Origin: Erythrophleum ivorense
Taxonomy: Eukaryota; Streptophyta; Magnoliopsida; Fabales; Fabaceae
NCBI GenBank assembly: GCA_026724425.1
Contig: JAIUCV010000090.1
Location: forward strand, 3,100,001-3,164,000
Direction: 5' to 3'
DNA: 64,000 nucleotides
Positions 51,549-60,800 of the stretch are shown in pieces. A program made the position numbers and the translations under genes. The notes below the pieces were generated by a model. That model ran no database searches. It saw nothing but the letters and a program-made list of their open reading frames with translations, and had not been told where the DNA came from. Position 1 is the stretch's first letter. Each line of letters starts with the position of its first letter.

Positions 51549-54476
51549 ATGCAAACGAGATCAAAGGGCAGTGGCAACTTGATCAGCTACTTAGACAACT
51601 TCAACCGACTGAACATAGTGTCTCAGGTTTCTGTTGACCAGGCAAGAGAGGAGAATCAGAATCACCAAGCAGAGGCTGAGCAGTGTGTTGACGCCATGGA
51701 CAACCCTCAGGGTAATGGCAACGCTCCAGCAGTTAGACCCATTGGAGCGGGTGATGCTCCAAACGCACATACGCAGAGGCAGGGGATCGTTCCACCACAG
51801 GTGCAGAATAACAATTTCGAGATCAAGCTCGGAATGATCAATCTGGTGCAAAATAAGATGTTCCATGGTCTGCCCTGTGAGGATCCTATAGACCACCTCG
51901 ACGAGTTCGACCGGCTTTGCAACCTGTCTCGGGTTAACGGTGTTTCTGAGGACGCCATCAAGTTGCGCCTCTTCCCTCTATCACTTGGGGAGAAGGCCCA
52001 CCAGTGGGAGAAAAACTTGCCCCACAACTCTATCACAACCTGGAACGACTGCAAGAAGGCGTTCCTCGCAAAGTTTTTCTCCACGGGAAGGACAGCTAAG
52101 CTCCGTAGCGACATCTCGAGCTTCCACCAGAAGAACGGTGAAACGTTTTCTGAGGCTTGGGAACGTTTCAAGTGTTATACGAGTCAGTGCCCACACCACG
52201 GTTTTAGTAATGAATCCCTGCTCAGCACTATGTATAGAGGTGTTCTCCCGAAGTACAGGCAGATGCTCGATACCGCGAGCAACGGAGATTTCCTGAACCA
52301 AGACGTTGAGGACGGCTGGCAGCTTGTGGAAAACTTGGCCAGGTCAGATGGAAATTATAACGAAGAGTACGACCGCACGAACCGCAGCTCTGTCGAGTCT
52401 GATGACAAATTGAAAAAGGAAGTGAAGGGCTTGAATGAAAAGTTGGATAAGCTACTTCAAGCTCAGTCCACCATGAAGCACGTCCATTTTGTTTCTGAGG
52501 ACGAATATGTGCAGGTCCAGGAAGGGGGGATTGATCAGCAGGTTGAGGAAGTGAGTTATGTGCAGAACAACCAGGGTGGCTACAACAAAGGCTATTACAC
52601 GTACAAAGCCAACCCGAATCTGTCCTACCGAAGTACGAATGTCGCAAATCCTCAAGATCAGGTCTATCCCCCACAAACACCGCAGAGTCAGCCTACGCAG
52701 CAGCAGAGCCAACCACAGCAGCAGCAAGTGTTCGTTCCGCGAGGGCAGTTTGTGAGCCAACAGGGCAGCTATCCACCTAGACAGCAGCAGGGAGCACCAC
52801 CAGGGTTTGCTCCTCAGCAGGTACAAGCGCCACAGCTTCAGGAACCCGACATGAGGGCCATGTTACAACAGCTGTTGCAAGGTCAAGCTAATGGAGTTAT
52901 TGAGACAAGTAAGAAGCTTGCAGAGATGAACAGCAAGCTTGATTCCTTAAACTCCAGGATTACGACCATTGAGAACAGCCGTGCCTCCTCTTCTACAGAA
53001 CACCCTGGTCAACTCCCTGGGAAGGCAATTCAAAACCCCAAGGACCACTGCCATGTCATCTACTCAAACGATGACATAGATCAGGCAGCTGAGAATGAAA
53101 GAGCCATCCAAAAGATATCTAGGCTTCTCCATGGTACAAACTTTAATGAGGACATTAAGAATAAGGAAGGGGAGGATTGCACTGAAGATGAGGTTCAGAT
53201 TAAAGGTCCGAATGAGCTGAAATCTGGGTTTAAGGGTAAACTCGATCAGCAGACTCTATCACCAAATCGAGTCAGAGCACAACAGGGCGAAAATGGTAGA
53301 AGCTACTTGCAAGCCCGACATGTTGATAGAGTCAAGCCAACTTCAGGTCCTGAACAAGTTGTTCCGCCTCCTTATAAGCCACCGCTTCCATTTCCAGGCA
53401 GAATCCTCACCAAGGCTCAAAAGAAGGTAATCTCCAAGTTTAGAGCTGATATGAGTGAGATTGGTGTTGAGTTACCAAATATGGGAAACATGAAAGAAGC
53501 TCATCTCCAAATGAAGCTGATTAAGGATGTTCTTGCAAACAAGGAGAAAGTCACTGAGCTTCTGGAACTCTCTAGTGAACCCCAAGTCACACCGACCTCA
53601 CTTCCTAAGCTCAAAGATCAAGGAAAGTTTACTCTGCCCTGCTCTCTTGGTGATTTGCAGCTAGATGATGCACTTGTGGATTCTGGAGCAAGTGTAAATT
53701 TGATTTCGCTGGGTTTGGTTAATAAGCTGGGTGCACAGAGTATGATGCAGCGGCCTAAATCTTCTATCATGTTTGGGGATGCTTCTTCTAAGTCTCCACT
53801 TGGTATTATCATGGATTATCCTCTGAAGGTTGGAGAATGCACCATACCAACAGACCTCACTGTTCTGGATATGGTTGATAAGAAAGAGGTTCCATTGATC
53901 CTTGGAACTCCATTCCTTACTACAGCTGGAGCCTCAATTGATTTCCCCAACAAGATGGTGATCCTTCACAATGTCAACAACAAGGTCTCCTACCCACTCA
54001 AGGGTTACACTACTGAGTATTGTGGAACTATAACAACTGCAGAATTAGGATCCAAGGTGATTGAATCTGGACTTGTTGAGGCTGTGAAGGTGCTGCATAG
54101 TGTGTCTACGAAGCGTGATGAGCGTCAGACAGGCGTTTTTGATGGAGAGAGCCTTCAGGCATTGTTCAGTGAGCAACTGGAAAGTGCTCAAAAGGAGGGG
54201 GTGAGTATGGTTTCAAAGGCTACTCTCAAGAAGAAAAATAAGAGAAATGAACCTCAGCCTCCCTCCTCAAACCCATCTCAGCCCGCAGTGACTCTTTTGC
54301 CACTAGAACTCAAGGGTGGAAAGATTGAGTACAAGGTCCAGTACAATGGAAGATCTAAACCTTTCTCAAGCGCTAGAGCCGTCATCAGTCCTGAACTCCA
54401 GAAAGATCCAATCAAGCTTCTCTCTCAGGTCCTGACCATCACTCTTGAAGGCAGGCCAGATTTCAACCCTCCCTAG
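51549..54476 (+). CDS. gag-pro: Gag-protease polyprotein, Athila-like, no polymerase
   Basis: This 975-residue intact ORF would form the virus-like particle and process it. Residues about 85-280 are the retrotransposon Gag core: a conserved FHGLPCEDP start, a Trp- and Lys-rich helical middle, and a QLVENLA end. Residues 282-306 and 450-475 show coiled-coil-like heptads. Residues 370-445 are Gln/Pro-rich. No CCHC zinc knuckle is visible. An aspartic protease spans about 685-820, with the active-site triad DSG at 711-713, followed by a hydrophobic strand ending ILG at 784-786. The tail (about 840-975) has a basic run KKKNKR at 894-899 and is not recognised. Polymerase would normally follow here, but the frame ends at TAG. 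The start is the first in-frame ATG after the leader and gives an MxTRS N-terminus that I recall as usual for this lineage. Protease on the same ORF as Gag implies one translation product. Confidence 0.9.
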   Translation: MQTRSKGSGNLISYLDNFNRLNIVSQVSVDQAREENQNHQAEAEQCVDAMDNPQGNGNAPAVRPIGAGDAPNAHTQRQGIVPPQVQNNNFEIKLGMINLVQNKMFHGLPCEDPIDHLDEFDRLCNLSRVNGVSEDAIKLRLFPLSLGEKAHQWEKNLPHNSITTWNDCKKAFLAKFFSTGRTAKLRSDISSFHQKNGETFSEAWERFKCYTSQCPHHGFSNESLLSTMYRGVLPKYRQMLDTASNGDFLNQDVEDGWQLVENLARSDGNYNEEYDRTNRSSVESDDKLKKEVKGLNEKLDKLLQAQSTMKHVHFVSEDEYVQVQEGGIDQQVEEVSYVQNNQGGYNKGYYTYKANPNLSYRSTNVANPQDQVYPPQTPQSQPTQQQSQPQQQQVFVPRGQFVSQQGSYPPRQQQGAPPGFAPQQVQAPQLQEPDMRAMLQQLLQGQANGVIETSKKLAEMNSKLDSLNSRITTIENSRASSSTEHPGQLPGKAIQNPKDHCHVIYSNDDIDQAAENERAIQKISRLLHGTNFNEDIKNKEGEDCTEDEVQIKGPNELKSGFKGKLDQQTLSPNRVRAQQGENGRSYLQARHVDRVKPTSGPEQVVPPPYKPPLPFPGRILTKAQKKVISKFRADMSEIGVELPNMGNMKEAHLQMKLIKDVLANKEKVTELLELSSEPQVTPTSLPKLKDQGKFTLPCSLGDLQLDDALVDSGASVNLISLGLVNKLGAQSMMQRPKSSIMFGDASSKSPLGIIMDYPLKVGECTIPTDLTVLDMVDKKEVPLILGTPFLTTAGASIDFPNKMVILHNVNNKVSYPLKGYTTEYCGTITTAELGSKVIESGLVEAVKVLHSVSTKRDERQTGVFDGESLQALFSEQLESAQKEGVSMVSKATLKKKNKRNEPQPPSSNPSQPAVTLLPLELKGGKIEYKVQYNGRSKPFSSARAVISPELQKDPIKLLSQVLTITLEGRPDFNPP

Positions 54477-54900
54477 CAAGTTCAAAGGAAAGTCAAGCTA
54501 AGAGACTTAAAACAAAGCTCACTTGGGAGGAAGTCCCATGCTTATCCTTGTACATATTGCTTTAAGTTTTTGGTTTATTTAATGTGTTTTTTGTAGTGTC
54601 TTTGATTGGCAAGTCTCAAGAAAGGAGTTTGAGCTAAAAGGGCCAAGACAACAAACTGTGAAAAAAGGGCAAAATATTGACTCGATCATAGGCTCGATCA
54701 GCTGCCAGAGCCTGCACTCGCCATAATGCACTAGCTTGATCGCAGACTCGATCACTCCCATCCAGTAAGCCTAGAACCACTCTAGCTTTCACATTACCTT
54801 CTTCTCCCATCCTTGAGGTAACAACTCCATCACCATTGTATATACCATTTCATTTATGTTTTATTGGTTTTTGATTCTTGAAACCTTCTCTTTTCTTTTG

Positions 54901-54939
54901 TTACACAAGGGACTGTGTAATTCAAGTTTGGGGGAGGGG
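54901..54939 (+). other. Hairpin plus internal polypurine-tract-like motif
   Basis: A 7-bp inverted repeat TTACACA (54901-54907) and TGTGTAA (54914-54920) closes a six-base loop AGGGAC. Three bases later comes AAGTTTGGGGG (54924-54934), extended by AGGGG. The purine motif is identical to that of the true tract before the 3' LTR. It could act as a second plus-strand priming site or be a decayed duplicate. Confidence 0.55.
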
Positions 54940-55589
54940 TTGAGATGTATTTGACCTTGTGTTCTGTTTTCTTATCTCAAATTTTTGCATCATGTAAGGC
55001 ATAGAAAAACACATAAAAATTTGAAATTTTTTCGAAAAATCCAAAAATATTCATGTAGTTGCATTCATATTTGTTAGATTAAGTTTCCATTGCATCACAT
55101 AGATTCACAATCATGCTGCATTGTTGATACAGCCTTGTAAAATAACAGTCTCATGCGATATGATTTGTGCCTTGGTTTCTGATTCTCTGATGCATTAGGG
55201 TGAGAATGAAGCATTTAAAACGAAACCGTGTTTAACTTGATCACATCATGACATGCACATCTCACTTAATCACTGCTGCGAATTGAGGCTTATCCCTATT
55301 TATCTGAACCTTAATCTTGACTTATAAATATCATTGCATGCATTGAAAGCAACTCATGGATAGCATACATATCTGGACAATCTTTTCCCATTTGTTTATC
55401 CTCTTGTTTGTCCAGGTAGTTTTCTTTCCCGCACCCTGAACACTTTAGCCTTTTCATTCAAACCCCCATTACTCTTGTGTGTGCTTGTGAGGCCTTATTT
55501 CGATTATGCTTAGCAGAACGTGTTGAGTTTAAACCGGCAAGAGTAGGATGTCTAGGTATCTAGTTCGTTTCTGGGTTTGTTTTCAGGCT

Positions 55590-55606
55590 AAGTTTGGGGG
55601 TGATAT
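55590..55606 (+). other. Second internal polypurine-tract-like motif
   Basis: AAGTTTGGGGG at 55590-55600 is followed directly by TGATATC, which resembles the TGATGTAC start of the LTR. No clear hairpin precedes it. Confidence 0.45.
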
Positions 55607-56408
55607 CTTGAGCGCTATGGTTTCATTTTCAGAAAGTGGGAAAAGAAAGTTGTTTTGATTAAGGCCAGGGAGTTGTTTTGTGTTTCAAAAGGGTCTAGTA
55701 AAGGTTTGGGAATAGTTTTAAGAAAGAAAAGAAAAAGGGGGTTCTAAGTTAAAAGAAAAGAAGGCAATTGCCTCAGCTGTTTAAAAGAAAGAAAGGAGTT
55801 CCCTAAGTGTTAGGTTTCCCAAACCGCTAGATGTTACCATAAGATCACCTCTCCCTTGGCTAGTTCACAAAAGAAAAAGAAGAAAAGAGCAAGTGCTCCT
55901 CTGAGTCTAAAGGCGCAAAGCCTATTTGGTAGTTAGGAGTCGTTCTTGGTTTTTATGGGGTTCGGGTGCTGACGCTGTCGAGTCAGAGCTAGGTAGTTAG
56001 AGGTTCTGCTCTTGCATCCTCCTGGGTTATAACTCTTAGCCTTCTGCCAAAGCATAGTCATTTTCTTGAGAGATCCCTGTTCTTTAAACCGTTTTATAAC
56101 TTTAAGAAACCTTCTTCTTCTCTTGGCCTTTACCTTGAACCAAATGAGTTGCTAATTTGCATGTTTATGATTCATTGTTCACTATAATAAATGTTAAAGG
56201 GATTTTGCTGATAAGAATGCATTGTTTGAGTGACTGTGAAGTTGGATTGATCTTGTTAAGCATGATACAGATTTTCAAAGAAATAACTCTCACCTTGCTG
56301 CATTTTAGAACCGTAAACTTGGACATATATCAAATCGTTTTTGCCTGTTGTTTTTGGCTGTATCAACTCGTTTTCAAACCTCATCCCTTTCTTTATTCTT
56401 GTTTGTTT

Positions 56409-56443
56409 GCTTGAGGGCAAGCAAAAGATAAGTTTGGGGGTGT
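56409..56443 (+). other. Polypurine tract with upstream hairpin
   Basis: AAGTTTGGGGGTGT (56430-56443) abuts the TG of the 3' LTR, the expected place for the plus-strand primer. GCTTG (56409-56413) and CAAGC (56418-56422) form a five-pair stem with an AGGG loop eight bases upstream. From memory, a GAGG-CAAGC stretch before AAGTTTGGGGG is typical of Athila/Tat elements. Confidence 0.85.
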
Positions 56444-56863
56444 TGATGTACATATATTTCAACCTGTTTTAGCATCATTTATCCATCGCTTTCGTGCATT
56501 TATCACATCATTCCACTACCATTTACATCCATATGCATCCACTTCTCTTAGATGATAGTTTGCATAAGCATTTGCATCAATCCTTGCATTATTTGCCATT
56601 TCAGGTACTTTTGGAGCAGATGGAGTGTTGGCCAAGGAATGGGATGAAGTGAAGCTCAAGGAAGGAGATGGAGTGATGGCCAAGAAAGAAGTAGAAGCAA
56701 ACTCGACCTACGGACTCGATCAACCACCTCGAGTTGGTGCCAAAGGTGGCGCCTTTACACGGACTCGACGAGTACATCGAGTCGGTGGTCGAGTTGGTGC
56801 CAAAGGTGGCACCTTTACGCAGACTCGACCAGATCACATGAAGTTGGCACCTCGAGTCTGTAG

Positions 56864-56906
56864 CACGTGTTATTTTTACTTTTTTTCTAAAACCTAGTAT
56901 AAAAGG
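56864..56906 (+). promoter_or_regulatory. Predicted promoter copy in the 3' LTR
   Basis: This has the same G-box and TATA box as the 5' LTR. If active it would read through U5 into the right satellite block from about 57883 onward, on the + strand. Confidence 0.45.
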
Positions 56907-57033
56907 CCAAATGATGTCATTTGTGTCAGACATCTTCTTTTTACTCTGACTAAGTTGAAAATCGCCTCTAGGGTTCTTATTTTGTATTTTCAGATTGCTT
57001 CTTTGTCTTTGAGATTTTGCAACTATTTCCTTC

Positions 57034-57039
57034 AATAAA
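57034..57039 (+). terminator. Candidate polyadenylation signal AATAAA in 3' LTR
   Basis: This is the 3' LTR counterpart of the 50513 signal. It is the likely site of 3'-end formation for full-length element RNA. Confidence 0.45.
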
Positions 57040-57877
57040 GTTGTTTAGTTTTCAATCCTCTTTCTGATGATGCAAGTTTTATCAATTTCTGGGTTTGATT
57101 TCTGTATGGCGATTTCTGAGTAGTCTATTTAGGGTTCTTGAAGGTTGGGTTAGATTAGTGAAAATCCATGATTACCCAGGGTGTTTAAGCTTTGAATTTC
57201 TGATTTCCCTTCTTGATTAGTGAACTTAATGCTTTTTCCTCTATGATTAATTGGAATTTGAAATTAGGCATTTCAGCACCCAGAAGGTGTTTGATGAAAT
57301 GCCTGAACCAGCTATTACAAGAAATTTGCATATCATACCTAGGATACTAGTTGCCTTGATTGCACTTTAGCATTTGCAAACTGCTTCTTAATGCTTGTTA
57401 GTGTGCATTTCGCCATGAGAGTGGGTCTGGAAGCATACTAACTCGATAGCTCCTGCCACGAGAGTGGATTTGCTAGTTGTCGAGTTTGCAGCTGAGGGAC
57501 TAGCTCTGCTTGAGTTTTGTTGAACACCCTAGTGTTAGTCATGGAGATTCATTAGTCAATAACAACCAATCCTCAGGATCCTTTGTCTTAAATTGTTTCT
57601 CATCTTGTGTTTGTTCTTTAAGCTTTTTATCTTTTATATTTTATTTTATTGCATTCTGTTCATCCTAGATTTCAGTTCATAATCATCAGCTTGCATTACC
57701 TTTGCTCATTTCATAAGTTGATAGATTACATTCTCATATTTGAATTGGCTTGACTTATTTAGACTTGATCGCATCCTGATTGCATAGCTTCACACCCGAT
57801 TTGGATTGACTCCTTCTTACACTGCAACGATATGATAGTGTAGTTAGGGTAATTGTTTAGTAAAAATCCTACTATCA

Positions 57878-57882
57878 GTTGC
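57878..57882. other. Target-site duplication, right copy (GTTGC)
   Basis: GTTGC directly follows the 3' LTR and continues as TCCTCATAG, the normal satellite continuation. Deleting the element and one GTTGC restores a plausible monomer. Confidence 0.95.
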
Positions 57883-60800
57883 TCCTCATAGTCCCGTGGA
57901 GAACCTAATGCATGTTTGCCTAAGTATGGGTCCGTCTTGATCATTACATACACTACAAGTATGTTTCTACATTGTGTGGAGGCATAAAGCTACGATTGGG
58001 ACTCCTTACTACTTATGTTTCTCTCAGGATGGTAGCTTTGATGTTCCTCTCAAGGAATAAGAATCATGTCACACATTTTGCTCCTGCTAGTCCCGTGGAG
58101 AATCTAATGCATGTTTGGCTAAGTATGGGTCCGTCTTGATCATTACATAGACTACAAGTATGTTTCTACATTGTGTGGAGGCATAGAGCTACGATTGGGA
58201 CTCCTTACTACTTATGTTTCTCTCAGGATGGTAGCTTTGATGTTCCTCTCAAGGAATGAGAATCATGTCACACAAGTTGCTCCTCCTAGTCCCGTGGAGA
58301 ATCTAATGCATGTTTGGCTAAGTATGGGTCCGTCTTGATCATTACATACACTACAAGTATGTTTCTATAATTGTGTGGAGGCATAGAGCTACGATTGGGA
58401 CTCCTTACTACTAATGTTTCTCTCAGGATGGTAGCTTTGATGTTCCTCTCAAGGAATGAGAATCATGTCACACATGTTGCTCCTCCTAGTCCCGTGGAGA
58501 ACCTAATGCATGTTTGGCTAAGTATGGGTCCGTCTTGATCATTACATAGACTACAAGTATGTTTCTACATTGTGTGGAGGCATAGAGCTACGATTGGGAC
58601 TCCTTACTGCTTATGTTTCTCTCAGGATGGTAGCTTTGATGTTCCTCTCAAGGAATAAGAATCATGTCACACATTTTGCTCCTGCTAGTCCCGTGGAGAA
58701 TCTAATGCATGTTTGGCTAAGTATGGGTCCGTCTTGATCATTACATAGACTACAAGTATGTTTCTACATTGTGTGGAGGCATAGAGCTACGATTGGGACT
58801 CCTTACTACTTATGTTTCTCTCAGGATGGTAGCTTTGATGTTCCTCTCAAGGAATGAGAATCATGTCACACAAGTTGCTCCTCCTAGTCCCGTGGAGAAT
58901 CTAATGCATGTTTGGCTAAGTATGGGTCCGTCTTGATCATTACATACACTACAAGTATGTTTCTATAATTGTGTGGAGGCATAGAGCTACGATTGGGACT
59001 CCTTACTACTAATGTTTCTCTCAGGATGGTAGCTTTGATGTTCCTCTCAAGGAATGAGAATCATGTCACACATGTTGCTCCTCCTAGTCCCGTGGAGAAT
59101 CTAATGCATGTTTGGCTAAGTATGGGTCCATCTTGATCATTACATAGACTACAAGTATGTTTCTACATTGTGTGGGGGCATAGAGCTACGATTGGGACTC
59201 CTTACTACTTATGTTTCTCTCAGGATGGTGCTTTGATGTTCCTCTCAAGAAATGAGAATCATGTCACACATGTTGCTCCTCATAGTCCCGTGGAGAACCT
59301 AATGCATGTTTGGCTAAGTATGGGTCCGTCTTGATCATTACATAGATTACAAGTATGTTTCTACATTGTGTGGAGGCATAGAGCTACGATTGGGACTCCT
59401 TACTACTTATGTTTCTCTCAGGATGGTAGCTTTGATGTTCCTCTCAAGGAATGAGAATCATGTCACACATGTTGCTCCTCATAGTCCCGTGGAGAACCTA
59501 ATGCATGTTTGGCTAAGTATGGGTCCGTCTTGATCATTACATAGACTACAAGTATGTTTCTACATTGTGTGGAGGCATAGAGCTACGATTGGGACTCCTT
59601 ACTACTTATGTTTCTCTCAGGATGGTAGCTTTGATGTTCCTCTCAAGGAATGAGAATCATGTCACACATGTTGCTCCTCCTAGTCCCGTGGAGAATCTAA
59701 TGCATGTTTGGCTAAGTATGGGTCCGTCTTGATCATTACATACACTACAAGTATGTTTCTACATTGTGTGGAGGCATAGAGCTACGATTGGGACTCCTTA
59801 CTACTAATGTTTCTCTCAGGATGGTAGCTTTGATGTTCCTCTCAAGGAATGAGAATCATGTCACACATGTTGCTCCTCATAGTCCCGTGGAGAACCTAAT
59901 GCATGTTTGGCTAAGTATGGGTCCGTCTTGCTCATTACATACACTACAAGTATGTTTCTACATTGTGTGGAGGCATAGAGCTACGATTGGGACTCCTTAC
60001 TACTTATGTTTCTCTCAGGATGGTAGCTTTGATGTTCCTCTCAAGGAATGAGAATCATGTCACACATGTTGCTCCTCCTAGTCCCGTGGAGAATCTAATG
60101 CATGTTTGGCTAAGTATGGGTCCGTCTTGATCATTACATACACTACAAGTATGTTTCTACATTGTGTGGAGGCATAGAGCTACGATTGGGACTCCTTACT
60201 GCTTATGTTTCTCTCAGGATGGTAGCTTTGATGTTCCTCTCAAGGAATGAGAATCATGTCACACATGTTGCTCCTCCTAGTCCCGTGGAGAATCTAATGC
60301 ATGTTTGGCTAAGTATGGGTCCGTCTTGATCATTAAATACACTACAAGTATGTTTCTACATTGTGTGGAGGCATAGAGCTACGATTGGAACTCCTTACTA
60401 CTTATGTTTCTCTCAGGATGGTAGCTTTGATGTTCCTCTCAAGGAATGAGAATCATGTCACACAAGTTGCTCCTCCTAGTCCCGTGGAGAATCTAATGCA
60501 TGTTTGGCTAAGTATGGGTCCGTCTTGATCATTACATACACTACAAGTATGTTTCTACATTGTGTGGAGGCATAGAGCTACGATTGGGACTCCTTACTGC
60601 TTATGTTTCTCTCAGGATGGTAGCTTTGATGTTCCTCTCAAGGAATGAGAATCATGTCACACATGTTGCTCCTCCTAATCCCGTGGAGAATCTAATGCAT
60701 GTTTGGCTAAGTATTGGTCCGTCTTGATCATTACATAGACTACAAGTATGTTTCTACATTGTGTGGGGGCATAGAGCTACGATTGGGACTCCTTACTACT

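Larger units (their letters stand above)
54477..56443 (+). other. Internal 3' non-coding region of the retroelement
   Basis: This is about 2 kb with no convincing ORF. The longest open stretch (56157-56414, 85 codons) resembles nothing I know. It contains further CTCGATCA motifs (ACTCGA at 54680 and 54746), purine-rich stretches around 55620-55900, and three copies of AAGTTTGGGGG (54924, 55590, 56430). In a full-length relative this space and more would be occupied by polymerase and an envelope-like ORF. No recognisable remnant of either is left. Confidence 0.75.
49923..57877 (+). mobile_element. Non-autonomous Athila-like LTR retrotransposon (Gag-protease only)
   Basis: This is a complete 7955-bp element: 5' LTR, primer binding site, leader, one Gag-protease ORF, about 2 kb of non-coding DNA, polypurine tract and 3' LTR, flanked by GTTGC duplications. 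The tRNA-Asp-type primer site, the Gag and protease sequence style and the AAGTTTGGGGG polypurine tract are those known for the Athila/Tat branch of plant Ty3/gypsy elements. No frame of the internal region encodes reverse transcriptase, RNase H, integrase or an envelope-like protein, whereas full-length Athila elements are usually about 10-12 kb. The element must therefore depend on a relative for copying and integration. Near-identical LTRs and an intact ORF point to recent movement. Athila elements are known to target or accumulate in centromeric satellites, which fits the location. Confidence 0.93.
56444..57877 (+). repeat. 3' long terminal repeat, 1434 bp
   Basis: It spans TGATGTACAT to ACTATCA and has the same length as the 5' LTR. 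The single difference seen is A at 57565 where the 5' LTR has C at 51044. All 5' LTR landmarks recur 6521 bp downstream: TATA box 56898-56906 and AATAAA 57034-57039. Its end is followed by the right target-site copy GTTGC. Confidence 0.96.

Noticed and set aside
51332..52826. Several 60-150-codon ORFs on both strands overlapping gag
   Set aside because: These are shadow frames of the 975-codon Gag-protease ORF.
54579..54761. Minus-strand 60-codon ORF in the 3' region
   Set aside because: It is short, has no domain, and lies in the non-coding region with CTCGATCA repeats.
56157..56414. 85-codon hydrophobic ORF as an envelope-like remnant
   Set aside because: It is hydrophobic mainly because the DNA is T-rich. 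There is no similarity pattern, signal or length consistent with an Athila envelope-like gene, and it overlaps the polypurine-tract hairpin.
49923..57877. Ty1/copia or LINE affiliation of the element
   Set aside because: The tRNA-Asp-type primer site, Gag style, protease context and polypurine tract fit Athila/Tat Ty3/gypsy, and LTRs with a 5-bp duplication exclude a LINE.
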